Assembly (NCBI RefSeq): GCF_007860075.1
Contig: NZ_SJPP01000001.1
Coordinates: 744,001 to 808,000 of the forward strand
Origin: Symmachiella macrocystis
Lineage (GTDB): Bacteria > Planctomycetota > Planctomycetia > Planctomycetales > Planctomycetaceae
Direction of reading: 5' to 3'
Length of the DNA: 64,000 bases
Positions 35,900 through 47,601 of the stretch are shown one piece after another (the stretch's first letter is position 1; every line of letters starts with the position of its first letter). The notes under the pieces are model-generated. The model was not told where the DNA came from. It made no database searches and saw only the letters and a list, made by a program, of their open reading frames with translations. The translations under genes were made by a program, and so were the position numbers.

Positions 35900-36898
35900 A
35901 TGCCCCGCGTGATGATTTCGCCGCCGTTGTTGTACAAAAAACCGGGCCCCTACTCCGAGCGGCTCGAGGCGGCCGGGTTTGAGGTCGTCTATCCCGACTC
36001 GCCTGGATTCACACAGCAAACCTCCGAAGCCGATTTGGTTGCGGCGTTCCAGGGCATCAGTGCGACGCTGGCCAGTGGAGAGTTGTATTCGCCGTCATTG
36101 CTCGCAGCTTGTCCCGACTTGCGTGTCGTGTCCCGCGTCGGCGTCGGTTACGACCAAGTGAACGTCCCGGCTTGCACCGAACGTAAAATCGCGGTCTCGA
36201 TCACCCCCAACGCCAACCACGAATGCGTTGCCGAGCATGCCTTTGCTCTGATGCTGGACATTGCCCGCACGGTCACACAGACGGATCGCGAAATGCGCAG
36301 CGGCCAGTGGAAGCCGCACATCATGAAGAATGTTCGCGAGCGGACGCTGGGCATTATCGGCTTGGGACGCATCGGCCGCAGCATGGCAATCCGCGCTCGC
36401 GCGTTTCGCATGAATGTCATCGCTGCCGAACAATTCCCCAATGCCGAATTCAACGCCGAGCACAACATCGAAATCGTGAGCCTGGACGAACTACTCAAAC
36501 GCTCCGACGTGATCTCCGTCCACGCGCCCCTGACCGACGAGACGCGCGGGCTGATCAACAAAGAGACGATCGCCAAAATGAAACCGGGCGTCTTTTTCGT
36601 CAATACCGCCCGCGGTGGATTGGTTGTGGAAGCGGACTTGATCCCCGCTCTCGAATCGGGACACATCGCCGCCGCTGGCTTGGATGTCTTCGAAGTCGAA
36701 CCAACCCCGGCCGACAATCCGCTGTTAAAACTCGACAACGTTGTCGCCCTGCCCCACATCGGCGGCGTGGATGAAAAATCATTGCGAGACATGGCCGACG
36801 AAGCTGCAGCCAATATCGTCGCCATGTCCAAAGGGACTTGGCCCCCCAACGCGATTGTGAATGAAGCGGATATTCGTGAGACTTGGAAGTGGTCTTAG
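35900..36898 (+). CDS. D-2-hydroxyacid dehydrogenase (SerA-like)
   Basis: A 332-residue NAD-dependent dehydrogenase. NAD-binding GLGRIGRSMA, catalytic Arg in NTARGGLV, Glu in DVFEVEP and His in LPHIGG are all present. It lacks the C-terminal ACT/ASB domains of full 3-phosphoglycerate dehydrogenases, so the substrate (3-phosphoglycerate, glyoxylate or another 2-ketoacid) is open. The ATG at 35900 follows GAGG and fits the family N terminus. Divergent from the DUF1559 gene and convergent with the aminotransferase. Confidence 0.88.
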   Translation: MPRVMISPPLLYKKPGPYSERLEAAGFEVVYPDSPGFTQQTSEADLVAAFQGISATLASGELYSPSLLAACPDLRVVSRVGVGYDQVNVPACTERKIAVSITPNANHECVAEHAFALMLDIARTVTQTDREMRSGQWKPHIMKNVRERTLGIIGLGRIGRSMAIRARAFRMNVIAAEQFPNAEFNAEHNIEIVSLDELLKRSDVISVHAPLTDETRGLINKETIAKMKPGVFFVNTARGGLVVEADLIPALESGHIAAAGLDVFEVEPTPADNPLLKLDNVVALPHIGGVDEKSLRDMADEAAANIVAMSKGTWPPNAIVNEADIRETWKWS

Positions 36899-37166
36899 GG
36901 GGGGGGAGGGAGGCTTGAGGCTTGAGGGGACAGGCTTGAGGAAAACGGTGATTCTCGAGAGAGCTTTGCTCGGGTAACGGGTGGCACCGATTGTTTTGCA
37001 ATCGGTGTGCCGTCGGTACAAGAAGCCGCAGTTTACGGTCTGCGTAATTGGCGGATTCGGAAATTTATTCAACGCTGTCATTGCGGCTTCTTGTTGGCTA
37101 TGCCAACCCCGATTGCTGCGCAATCGCGGCTACCCGTTTTCTTGTGTTGGCTCCGATTGAAGCGTA
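36899..37166. repeat. Hairpin-rich spacer between convergent genes
   Basis: Three GGCTTGAG copies (36912-36919, 36919-36926, 36933-36940) are followed by three inverted repeats: CACCGATTG/CAATCGGTG (36985-37007), CAAGAAGCCGCA/TGCGGCTTCTTG (37019-37030 with 37082-37093) and CGATTGC/GCAATCG (37110-37126). This looks like dispersed intergenic repeat DNA and may also stop transcription from both sides. Confidence 0.6.
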
Positions 37167-38459
37167 TTAGCTGCCCATTGCTGCCAGCGAATCGTCGACC
37201 ACGTTCAGCACGCGATCAATATCATCTGCATCGTGCGCCAAGCTAAATCCGTGATGGCATGAGCCGCCGCCGTAGTCGTGGAAGTACACGCCGCGCTCTG
37301 TCGTTTCGCGGCAGAATTGCAGCATCGTTTGCGGATCGTGGACCAAGCTTTGCCGGTAGTTGATGACCGGTTCCCGCGTGCCGAAGATCATGCCGAAGCG
37401 GCTGCCGTGGTGTTGGAACCGTACCGGCACCGGGCTACGCTGGGCAATCTCCGCCAAACCGGCGAACAGCCGTTCGCCCAACGTATTGATGTGCTGCCAA
37501 AACTCCGGCGTGGTAATGGCCTCCACAAACGCCAACCCGGCTAGGATCGACGGCAAGGGCGCGTTGAACGTTCCGCTGTGGGCGACATCGCCGACCGGTT
37601 TGTAGCGGTCCATCAACTCCGCTTTGCCTGCAATTGCCGAGAGCGGCAGGCCAGCACCGAGCGATTTGCCGATCGTACAAATATCGGGCGTCACACCGAA
37701 ATCTTGTTGCGCGCCACCGGGACTCTTCTTGGCGAACGATTGGATTTCGTCGAAGAACAAAATCATGTCATTCTCATCCGCCAACCGCCGCGCCAATTCC
37801 AGAAATCCCGGTTCGGGCAGAATGCAGCCGCAGTTGAAATCGACCGGCTCAATCACGATCGTCCCCACATCGCTGCGATGCTCGGCAATTGCCGCTTCGA
37901 GTGCTGCGGGATTGTTGTATTCGACCGGTACGATCAACTCCGCCATCGCCTCTGGAATACCCGCGCTTTCGCGATACGGCGGCGACGCCTCCAGTTGCCC
38001 CGCCGGGGGGTGCCCGCCGATAAAGGTGAATTCGTGATACCCGTGAAAATGCCCGCGAAAACGAATGATCTTATCTCGCCCGCTCACCGCACGGCACAGC
38101 CGCAACGCATGCAACGTCGCTTCGGACCCCGATCCGGTAAAGCGCACACGTTCGCCGCAGGGAACGATTTCGCACAGACGCTCAGCGAGTTCGATGTGAT
38201 GTTCGGTATCCAGGCTACACAGGACACCCGCCTCCCAGGTTTGTTCAAACACCCGTCGCAGGCATTCCGGTGCATGCCCCAATAGCGTAGCGCCGTGGCT
38301 CATCGACATATCGAGAAACTCCCGCCCCTCAACATCCCAAAACCGCGCCCCTTTGGACCGCGTCGCATAGACCGGCTTGCCCCACGCTTGATTAAACCGC
38401 GTACTGGAACAAACCCCGCCCGGCAGGACAGCAGCGCCGCGTTGATAGATGTCCGTCAT
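37167..38459 (-). CDS. Class III aminotransferase, GSA-aminomutase-like
   Basis: About 430 residues, the length of glutamate-1-semialdehyde aminomutase (HemL) and its relatives. It has FTGSGSEATLHALRL, the cofactor Asp region DEIQSF and the PLP lysine in IGKSLGAGLPLSAI. HemL itself usually has IIGGGLP at the lysine site, so this is perhaps a HemL-like transaminase rather than HemL. The ATG at 38459 with GGAGAG upstream is chosen over the longer frame to 38621. No neighbour points to a pathway. Confidence 0.85.
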   Translation of the reverse strand: MTDIYQRGAAVLPGGVCSSTRFNQAWGKPVYATRSKGARFWDVEGREFLDMSMSHGATLLGHAPECLRRVFEQTWEAGVLCSLDTEHHIELAERLCEIVPCGERVRFTGSGSEATLHALRLCRAVSGRDKIIRFRGHFHGYHEFTFIGGHPPAGQLEASPPYRESAGIPEAMAELIVPVEYNNPAALEAAIAEHRSDVGTIVIEPVDFNCGCILPEPGFLELARRLADENDMILFFDEIQSFAKKSPGGAQQDFGVTPDICTIGKSLGAGLPLSAIAGKAELMDRYKPVGDVAHSGTFNAPLPSILAGLAFVEAITTPEFWQHINTLGERLFAGLAEIAQRSPVPVRFQHHGSRFGMIFGTREPVINYRQSLVHDPQTMLQFCRETTERGVYFHDYGGGSCHHGFSLAHDADDIDRVLNVVDDSLAAMGS

Positions 38460-38938
38460 ATGTGTGACTCTCCGTTGTTGAATTCCTCGATACGCAACCA
38501 CGGTAGAAAACCCAGCCGCGTGCGGCAAGCGTCGAGCCGGGAACCTGGCCCCAATAGCAAAACCCCTCCTGCACCAGCGGTCCTGCACGATGTTGAAAAA
38601 TCTACGGACAACCCACAACACGCACTCCGATAACCATAAACCGAATCACAATCCCAAACCCCACAGGAACCACAAAGCCCGGTTCACCGGGCGCCCCGCG
38701 CAGCGGTATTAGCCCTGTAAACGGGACTGCTCTTCTGGAAAACGAATTGTGTCAATGTACCGCACCAATCACGAAATCCAAAAATCCCACAAAATCTTCC
38801 AACTTCCCCTCAAGTCCCACCGCCCGCCTGCCGATAGATCTCAAATACTCTACGGAGAAAATCCGTCGGGCTGGTGCTGCGCGGTGTGATAACCGGGTGC
38901 TCCAACTGGTAAACCTCCTACTGAAAACGAAACGGCAC
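38460..38938. other. Upstream region of fliD
   Basis: About 480 bp. A GCCCGG-TTCA-CCGGGC hairpin lies at 38677-38692. I see no good flagellar sigma-28 promoter. An in-frame extension of fliD to 38747 is open but unlike the family. Confidence 0.4.
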
Positions 38939-41683
38939 ATGGGCACAATTTCTACCAGCGTTGGACTGGCGAGCAATTTGCCGACAGGCGAAATCATTGA
39001 TGCGCTCATCAATGCCCAGCGCGGTACGATCGATCGGCTCGCGAGTCGTGCCGAAGAATACGGCGCCACGAGCGGTGGACTCAACGTCCTGTCCGGAAAT
39101 TTGCTCTCACTCACCGGATCGGCCACCACGCTCGGTAAAGAGACGACGTTTGACAAGCTGACCACGACCGTTTCCAATCCAGCACTCCTCAGCGTGGCGC
39201 CCAGTCCCGATACCCCTGTCGGAACCTATGAATTCGAGGCGATCCGCAAAGCCACCACGCAACAAATCTATTCCAAGGGGTTTGCCAACACAGACACTCA
39301 GACGCTCGGCGAAGGCGTGATCACCATTGCCTCGGGTGGGAAATTGGCGACTCCCACCCCACTGGACATACTGAATGAGGGCCAGGGTGTCGCCCGCGGC
39401 GTATTTCGTATCACCGATGGCAGCGGCGCGGCGGCCGATATTGATATCAGCGATGCCGTGTCGGTCAACGATGTGTTGGATTTGATCAACGAAAACACCG
39501 CAATCAGCGTCGAGGCCCGCGCTGAAGGGGATGGCATAATCCTGGTCGATACGTCCGGTCAATCGGCGACCGACTTTTCCGTCGCGGAACTCAATGGCGG
39601 TCATGCGGCCGAAGGCTTGGGGCTGCTCAAGACAACCGCGGGAACCACGATCACCGGCGACGACATCAACACCATTCCGGGCGACTATACACTCGATTTA
39701 ATCAATGGCGGCAATGGCCTGCGACTGATTGAAGGTGCTCCGGAACTACGGATCAGCCTCACCGACGATCCTACAACGGAATTCGATGTCGACCTCGACG
39801 ACGCAGTGACGTTGCAAGATATCGCCGATGCCATCAATGACCACGAAGACAACGCCGGCAAGGTGCTGGCCGAAGTGAACAACGGCCAATTCACCCTCAC
39901 CGACCAGACGGGCGGTGGCGGGGCGGGTTCTTTTGAACTGACCGAAATCAACGATGCCAACGTCCTGCATGAATTGGGATTGGATGTTGCCGCTGTGGGA
40001 AACACCATCAGCGGCGAGCGCATCATCGGCGGACTCGACTCGGTCCTGCTGCGAAATCTCCGCGGCGGACAAGGTTTTGATCAACTCGGATCGATTTCAC
40101 TGACCGACCAATCGGGAAAAACCGCCGTCGTCGACCTCAGCAGCGCCACATCGCTAAACGATGTGATCAACGCCATCAATCAAGCCGAGGACACCGGCTC
40201 GAAATTGAATCTCACTGCTACGTTCGACGAATTGGGCACCGGGATTCGCATCATCGACACCACGGCATCGCCATCAGGCAACTTAACCATCGCCGACATG
40301 GGCGGCTCGACGTTGGCGACGCAACTTGGCATTGCCGTCGACGCATCCCAAAGCTCGGTCGAGTCCGGTTCGCTCAACTTGCAATACGTCAACGCTGCCA
40401 CGAGTCTCGATGGCTACGCCCCTGGTGGCGGAACACCACAAACCAGTGCGTTCACGATCACCGACTCCGCCGGAAACACCGCGACAATCAGCCTTTCGAC
40501 ATCAGTAAAAAACATCGGCGATGTACTGCAGCGGATCAATTCCAACGAGACGATCAATGTACAAGCGCAACTCAACGAAACGGGAGACGGCTTTGAGCTG
40601 ATCGACCTCGCCGGGGGAGCTGAAACACTCACCGTCCAAGACCTGGGTGGTGGTCAGGCAGCGCAGGGACTCCGGCTGTTGGGCGAGGTGGATACCAACG
40701 AAGGGGGCCAGCAACGGATCTCCAGCCGGTTGACGACGGAGATCCAAATCGACGCCGAAGATACGCTGAATGACATCGCCGAAAAACTGAACAACGCCAA
40801 CGCCGGGCTGACCGCTGCCATTATCGACGACGGTAGCACGCTGAACTCCAAACGATTAGTGCTCAACTCCACCCGGTCGGGGTCGGAGGGTGCGCTGATT
40901 CTCGACTCAGAGGGATTCGACCTCGGATTGACGATCACCACACGAGCCGAGGATGCGGTACTTCGCATCGGTTCCAACCCCGCCACGGCATTTGTCACAA
41001 CCTCAAGCACCAACCGATTCAACACCGGCATCAACGCCCTGATTGATATCAAAGAGGTGAGCGAAGATCCAATCACGGTCACGGTGCAGCGTGATCAAGA
41101 CAATATCATCAACTCCGTGCAATCGTTCGTCGACTCGTACAACCGAATCATCGATGCCGCCGCAGACCTAACCAAATTCGATCCCGATACCGGTGAACGG
41201 GGCGTCCTGCAAGGCGAAGGTATCGTCCTGCGATTGCTGCGGCGTTTAGACAGCGAAGTCACACAACCGGTCGGAAACCTCAACGGACCATATCGCTCAC
41301 TAGTAGACTTGGGAATTACTGTTACCTCAGGCGGCAAACTCCAACTGGATGACGAAGTGCTCAAAACAGCACTCGACGACAACCCCGCCGCCGTCCGCGA
41401 GTTCTTCATTGAGGCCGACAACGGTTTGTCCGACCGTCTGGAGACCACGGTCGATGCCTTCACCGACCCGTTCACCGGCGCGATTTCGCTACAAAACGAA
41501 GCATTGACCGCATCATTGCAGTCCATCGACGACCGGATCGGTGTGCTCAACGAAATCCTGGAAAACAAGCGGGCTCGTCTTGTAGAGCAATACGCCAGAA
41601 TGGAAACCATCATCAGCGAATTGAACTCGCAATCGTCGGCGATCGATCGACTGGCAGCGCTCGCGAATCCTGGCTCGTCGTAA
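38939..41683 (+). CDS. fliD: Flagellar filament cap protein FliD, expanded
   Basis: About 914 residues, twice the usual 450-500. The N terminus (MGTISTSVGLASNLPTGEIIDALINAQ) and the C terminus (coiled-coil, ending in ISELNSQSSAIDRLA) are typical FliD. The middle contains about five copies of a ~110-residue unit built on the flagellin hook IN motif (for example DISDAVSVNDVLDLINENT, DLDDAVTLQDIADAINDH, DLSSATSLNDVINAINQ, SLSTSVKNIGDVLQRINS, DAEDTLNDIAEKLNNA). FliD caps the growing filament; the repeats probably make an enlarged surface-exposed region. fliS follows after 75 bp. Confidence 0.92.
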   Translation: MGTISTSVGLASNLPTGEIIDALINAQRGTIDRLASRAEEYGATSGGLNVLSGNLLSLTGSATTLGKETTFDKLTTTVSNPALLSVAPSPDTPVGTYEFEAIRKATTQQIYSKGFANTDTQTLGEGVITIASGGKLATPTPLDILNEGQGVARGVFRITDGSGAAADIDISDAVSVNDVLDLINENTAISVEARAEGDGIILVDTSGQSATDFSVAELNGGHAAEGLGLLKTTAGTTITGDDINTIPGDYTLDLINGGNGLRLIEGAPELRISLTDDPTTEFDVDLDDAVTLQDIADAINDHEDNAGKVLAEVNNGQFTLTDQTGGGGAGSFELTEINDANVLHELGLDVAAVGNTISGERIIGGLDSVLLRNLRGGQGFDQLGSISLTDQSGKTAVVDLSSATSLNDVINAINQAEDTGSKLNLTATFDELGTGIRIIDTTASPSGNLTIADMGGSTLATQLGIAVDASQSSVESGSLNLQYVNAATSLDGYAPGGGTPQTSAFTITDSAGNTATISLSTSVKNIGDVLQRINSNETINVQAQLNETGDGFELIDLAGGAETLTVQDLGGGQAAQGLRLLGEVDTNEGGQQRISSRLTTEIQIDAEDTLNDIAEKLNNANAGLTAAIIDDGSTLNSKRLVLNSTRSGSEGALILDSEGFDLGLTITTRAEDAVLRIGSNPATAFVTTSSTNRFNTGINALIDIKEVSEDPITVTVQRDQDNIINSVQSFVDSYNRIIDAAADLTKFDPDTGERGVLQGEGIVLRLLRRLDSEVTQPVGNLNGPYRSLVDLGITVTSGGKLQLDDEVLKTALDDNPAAVREFFIEADNGLSDRLETTVDAFTDPFTGAISLQNEALTASLQSIDDRIGVLNEILENKRARLVEQYARMETIISELNSQSSAIDRLAALANPGSS

Positions 41684-41758
41684 TCACCGCAGCCTCGCTG
41701 CGCTTAAACATCACCATCTACCTTTCACTACGTCTGACTAAAACAAAGGACCGACATC

Positions 41759-42211
41759 ATGCCTGCCGCTGATCAATACCTGGAAACACAAGTCTTGACC
41801 GCCCCCCCCGAGCAACTGCACATGCTGGTCGTCGACGGCGCGCTGCGTTTTGCGCGGCTCGGTGTTCAAGCCCTGGGTGAAGCCGACTACGCACTGTCGC
41901 ACGATTCGTTCAGCCGCAGTCGCGAGTTCGTCAATGAGTTGATCAACGGACTCAAAGCCGATGGCGACGAAGCCATGGTCGTCAACATGCAGGCGGTCTT
42001 CGGATTTGTCTATCGCGCGTTGGTCGACGCCGACGGTCAACGGGATGCTCAAGCAGCAATCGACGCCATCAAGATCCTCCAGCAGCATCGGCAAACCTGG
42101 GTCGAGTTGATGGAAAAAGTCAACAGCGAACGCCCCGCCACCTCCACACCCACGCCACATCATGCCATGCTTGATGAGCAAGAGAGTCCCTCGCGCTCCT
42201 GGGTTTCGTAA
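41759..42211 (+). CDS. fliS: Flagellar export chaperone FliS
   Basis: A 150-residue helical protein that binds flagellin in the cytoplasm before export. YLETQVLTAPPEQLHMLVVDGALRFARLG is the family signature, and the length matches. It has AAAGGA upstream of the ATG. The fliD-fliS pair is a standard gene order; no other flagellar gene is in the window. Confidence 0.92.
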   Translation: MPAADQYLETQVLTAPPEQLHMLVVDGALRFARLGVQALGEADYALSHDSFSRSREFVNELINGLKADGDEAMVVNMQAVFGFVYRALVDADGQRDAQAAIDAIKILQQHRQTWVELMEKVNSERPATSTPTPHHAMLDEQESPSRSWVS

Positions 42212-42240
42212 TACTGGCAGTATCTGCACAGCGTCTATAC

Positions 42241-42259
42241 CCCCCGGCGGAGCCGGGGG
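42241..42259. terminator. GC-rich hairpin after fliS
   Basis: CCCCCGGC and GCCGGGGG pair around a GGA loop. No T tract follows. It may end the fliD-fliS transcript or be one of the dispersed palindromes of this region. Confidence 0.45.
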
Positions 42260-42263
42260 CTGA

Positions 42264-43265
<1,002 letters not shown>

Positions 43266-43288
43266 GGTGCGTCGCGACGCACCTTTCT
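43266..43288 (+). terminator. Perfect 18-bp palindrome directly after fcl
   Basis: GGTGCGTCG/CGACGCACC (43266-43283) begins immediately after the fcl stop and is followed by TTTCT. It can act as a terminator and also looks like a dispersed palindromic repeat. Two further stem-loops follow before gmd: GCGAAGC-GGT-GCTTCGC (43353-43369) and an imperfect one near 43380-43398. Confidence 0.55.
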
Positions 43289-43417
43289 CGCCGACACCAG
43301 ATGGTTTTCCAAGTCACGAATTCGACAACAACCCAGCCAAACGGACACCCCAGCGAAGCGGTGCTTCGCGAATTTGCATTTCCAAACGGAGTTTGGGAAC
43401 GCGGGAAATCAATTCAA

Positions 43418-44446
<1,029 letters not shown>

Positions 44447-44461
44447 AGGAATCCCGGGTGC

Positions 44462-44484
44462 CACTGGCGGCTCGTCCGCCAGTG
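44462..44484. repeat. Dispersed-type palindrome after gmd
   Basis: CACTGGCGG and CCGCCAGTG pair around CTCGT in the short gap between the convergent gmd and the membrane protein gene. The GGGTGCCAC lead-in resembles the GGGTGGCAC lead-in of the hairpin at 36985, which suggests a repeat family. Confidence 0.5.
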
Positions 44485-44500
44485 CTACGTTTGGTGTCAT

Positions 44501-45745
44501 TCAAAACGGCACCGGCAGCAGAAAACCGTGGTGTTCAAACAACACCCATTTGCCATGCTCTCCTAGGCTGGGCGTGAACAACAGTAAGAAGACGTAGACG
44601 GCCAACAACGGCAACATCACTCCACGACCCAGCCAACGCAGACCCCACCAAGCATCGGTCTCGCGTTTCATGCCGCGTTGGTAAGCCCAGCCGGACAGTA
44701 GTTTCACCGGCCAGATGCTGACGATGAACACGATCGTCACCATCCACATCGCATCCCGCGGCGGCAGGACCACTTTGGCCAGGTACAACGGCAGCGACAA
44801 CACCAACGTACCAATCACGGCCAACGTACCCGCGATCGGTGCTCGGCGAAAAATCCGCCGCACCGTCCGCAACTCAAACGCCGCCCGCCACCGCCGCTCC
44901 GCCGCAAACCGCGCTTGCAACAGCGGCATCCAACTCAGCACGGGAATCAGCAACAGGCCCCCGGCAATGGTCACGGCAACCAGTCCACCCTCGGAACTAT
45001 TCGCGGCGGCAAACATAGCTGTCGGCACGATCAACCAAGCCAAACCCGTGAGAAATCCCCGGAGCCCCAACCACCACCGTTCGCGAATGCGGAGCGACGC
45101 AATGAAGGCCCGTATTTCCCGATCGGCAACTTCAAGATACTGACCATTGCGAATTTGCTTTCGCAGCCAACGCAGATTCTTTAGCGGTCGAAAGAAGCAG
45201 GACAACCCGCCTCCCCGAGCGAGAGCCAAATAGATATGCACGGCGACCAGCACGGCCGCCACAATCACCGCACGGTGCAAACCTACATCGGCTGTCGAGC
45301 CGGCAGAGATCAATCGTGCATCGGCCGCCAGTCCCGCCAACAACCGCAGCGGCAACAAACAGAGCGATATCCCCACGCCGATCGAGGCGATCCGTGACAG
45401 CGACGCGATATCAGGAAACGCATCCCGCCACCGTCCCCCCCCTGCCACTCGCCCCCGTGCGACTCGCCCCTGGGCATCTAATAGATACCCCAGGACCCAA
45501 AAATTCACGATCGGCACTGCTGCAACCACCGCCAACACCAACACCGCCCCGATCAGCCGATACACAAACCGAATGGCCCGAAAAAGCACAGCGAACATCC
45601 CCCACAGCGACCCTCTCTGACGCTGCGCGGGTGGTGCGGGATCGGGCGGTTGATCGACCAACGATTCGTCGTAAAACGTCGTCAATTCTACGGGTTCCGT
45701 CCGCAATTCAGAGGTGTCGGCAGGGGATTGCAAATGCTCGGACAT
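44501..45745 (-). CDS. Multi-pass membrane protein of unknown function
   Basis: About 414 residues with a Pro-rich cytoplasmic-looking N terminus (about 45 residues) and roughly eight hydrophobic segments. GYLLDAQGRVARGR after the first long hydrophobic block recalls membrane proteins with DUF4013-like organisation, but I do not recognise the family with certainty. The start at 45745 is chosen over the frame start at 45790 because the extension is unremarkable and a purine-rich stretch lies just upstream. Confidence 0.7.
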   Translation of the reverse strand: MSEHLQSPADTSELRTEPVELTTFYDESLVDQPPDPAPPAQRQRGSLWGMFAVLFRAIRFVYRLIGAVLVLAVVAAVPIVNFWVLGYLLDAQGRVARGRVAGGGRWRDAFPDIASLSRIASIGVGISLCLLPLRLLAGLAADARLISAGSTADVGLHRAVIVAAVLVAVHIYLALARGGGLSCFFRPLKNLRWLRKQIRNGQYLEVADREIRAFIASLRIRERWWLGLRGFLTGLAWLIVPTAMFAAANSSEGGLVAVTIAGGLLLIPVLSWMPLLQARFAAERRWRAAFELRTVRRIFRRAPIAGTLAVIGTLVLSLPLYLAKVVLPPRDAMWMVTIVFIVSIWPVKLLSGWAYQRGMKRETDAWWGLRWLGRGVMLPLLAVYVFLLLFTPSLGEHGKWVLFEHHGFLLPVPF

Positions 45746-45964
45746 GAGATTGTTTTCTTTCGATCCGCCGGAATTCGCAAATGGCGTCAAGATTTCCCGC
45801 AGCCACTCGAATAACTCAACGGCTGCACGGCAATCGGTTATTCGCCTTGCAGACCTCGATCTTTAGAGAATAATCAAATTGGTTCTTCCAAAACAGATGG
45901 TTCGTGTGGGCTGTCTGGAAAGACCTTGGCAAGCTGGGAACGCGTGTCACCGCGCGAGGCGATC

Positions 45965-47575
45965 ATGAAAGTACGAGCCGCCCTGATTCCAATCGCTGTT
46001 GTCGCCGGCGTGACCCTGCTGGTCGCAGCGGCCGCGCGCGATCCCCTCCGCCAGCCGCGCCGTTCATCACCCGCCAACGTGACGCCCTCGCTCTCCTCCG
46101 CCGTCGCGACGGTCGACGATTATCTCAATCAATCTTGGACTGATGCCAACATCACTCCAGCTGAACCGGCGGATGACCTACAGATACTGCGACGCCTGTC
46201 ACTGGCGCTGCACGGCACGATTCCCTCGCTGGAAGAAATCCGTCAATTCCAAACCGACACTCAACCCAACAAGCTGCGCCGCTGGACGCGACGGCTGTTG
46301 GACGATCCCCGCTTTGCCGATTATTTCGCCCAACGTCTCGCCCGTGTGTATGTGGGGGTCGATGAAGGACCGTTTATCATCTTTCGCCGCGATCGTCTGA
46401 CCGATTGGCTCAGCAACCGGCTGCAAGCTGATCACCCCTATGACGAAACGGTGCGACACCTCATTGCCGAGACCGGGCTGTGGACCGGCGCGCCGGCGGT
46501 GAACTTTGTGACCTCTGCCCGCATCGACGAAGACTTCGACGAAAACAAACTCGCCGGCCGTACAGTCCGCGCGTTTCTAGGCCAACGCATCGACTGCGCC
46601 CAATGCCACGACCATCCCTTCCGCGATTGGACCCAAGACCAATTCGAAGGACTGGCTGCGCACTTTGGACAAGTGTCATTGTCCCCCTTCGGACTGGAAG
46701 ACATACCGCAGGAGTATACAATCCAGGACCGAGAGACACTCGAAGATCGTACGGTCGTGCCGTCGGTTCCCTTCTCACCAACATGGTTACCCGCCGCCGG
46801 CACATCGCGCGGACAATTGGCCGCTTGGTTAACCCACCCTGAAAACCGCCGCTTCCGTCGCGCTACCGTGAATCGTGTCTGGGGACTCCTCTTCGGCCGC
46901 GCTTACCTCAGACCGGTAGACGACCTCGACGACCCGCCGTCGACCGATGCCCCCGACCTGCTCGATCTGCTCGCAGACGATTTCGCAGCACAGAACTACA
47001 GCATCAAACACCTAATCGAAACCATCACCGCCACCCAAGCCTTCCGCGCAGCTTCGACCATCGACGGCAGCGATGACTCATCGCTCGCCGCCGCCGAAAA
47101 CAAATCGGCCGTCTTTCCACTGGTACGATTGCGTCCCGAACAGGTCATCGGCGCAATCCTGCAAGCCGCATCGGTGCAAACCATCGACCGCAACTCGCAT
47201 TTACTCGTCCGCACCATCCGCCTGATTCGCGAAGGAGATTTCATCCGTGAGTACGGCGATCTGGGGAGCGACGAATTGCAGGAACGCGGCGGGACAATAC
47301 CGCAGCGGCTTGTACTGATGAACGGCGACCTTGTCCGCGAATTGATGGAAAGCAATCTCTTCAACTCCGTCGGCGGCACCGCCACATTGGCTCCCACCGA
47401 CGAGCAATGCATCGAAACCGCATTTTTAATTTGTCTGTCACGAAAACCAACACCACCCGAATCAGCCCACTTCGTCGCCCAACTCCAAGACAGCACGGAC
47501 GAATCACGAGAACAAATCGTCGAGGATCTATTTTGGAGTCTGTTAAACACAACCGAGTTTTCCTGGAATCATTAG
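45965..47575 (+). CDS. DUF1549/DUF1553 domain protein
   Basis: About 536 residues, of a family very abundant in planctomycetes. An N-terminal hydrophobic anchor (ALIPIAVVAGVTLLVAAAA) is followed by DUF1549 (LRRLSLALHGTIPSLEEI... with the CAQCHDHPF motif, a c-type-heme-like CxxCH) and DUF1553 (RATVNRVWGLLFGR and further). Together with the following DUF1501 gene it forms the classic planctomycete pair. The biochemical role is not established; a link to sulfated-polysaccharide use has been suggested for some members. Confidence 0.9.
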   Translation: MKVRAALIPIAVVAGVTLLVAAAARDPLRQPRRSSPANVTPSLSSAVATVDDYLNQSWTDANITPAEPADDLQILRRLSLALHGTIPSLEEIRQFQTDTQPNKLRRWTRRLLDDPRFADYFAQRLARVYVGVDEGPFIIFRRDRLTDWLSNRLQADHPYDETVRHLIAETGLWTGAPAVNFVTSARIDEDFDENKLAGRTVRAFLGQRIDCAQCHDHPFRDWTQDQFEGLAAHFGQVSLSPFGLEDIPQEYTIQDRETLEDRTVVPSVPFSPTWLPAAGTSRGQLAAWLTHPENRRFRRATVNRVWGLLFGRAYLRPVDDLDDPPSTDAPDLLDLLADDFAAQNYSIKHLIETITATQAFRAASTIDGSDDSSLAAAENKSAVFPLVRLRPEQVIGAILQAASVQTIDRNSHLLVRTIRLIREGDFIREYGDLGSDELQERGGTIPQRLVLMNGDLVRELMESNLFNSVGGTATLAPTDEQCIETAFLICLSRKPTPPESAHFVAQLQDSTDESREQIVEDLFWSLLNTTEFSWNH

Positions 47576-47601
47576 ACCAACATCACCCGCGAGTACCGGT
47601 C

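Noticed and set aside
36899-37166. CRISPR-like array in the hairpin-rich spacer
   Set aside because: Repeat units are short, differ from one another and are not separated by regular unique spacers; no cas gene is in the window.
38747-38938. N-terminal extension of FliD by 64 residues
   Set aside because: FliD families begin at the MGTISTSVGL segment; the extension is Cys/Lys/Ser-rich and unlike coding sequence here.
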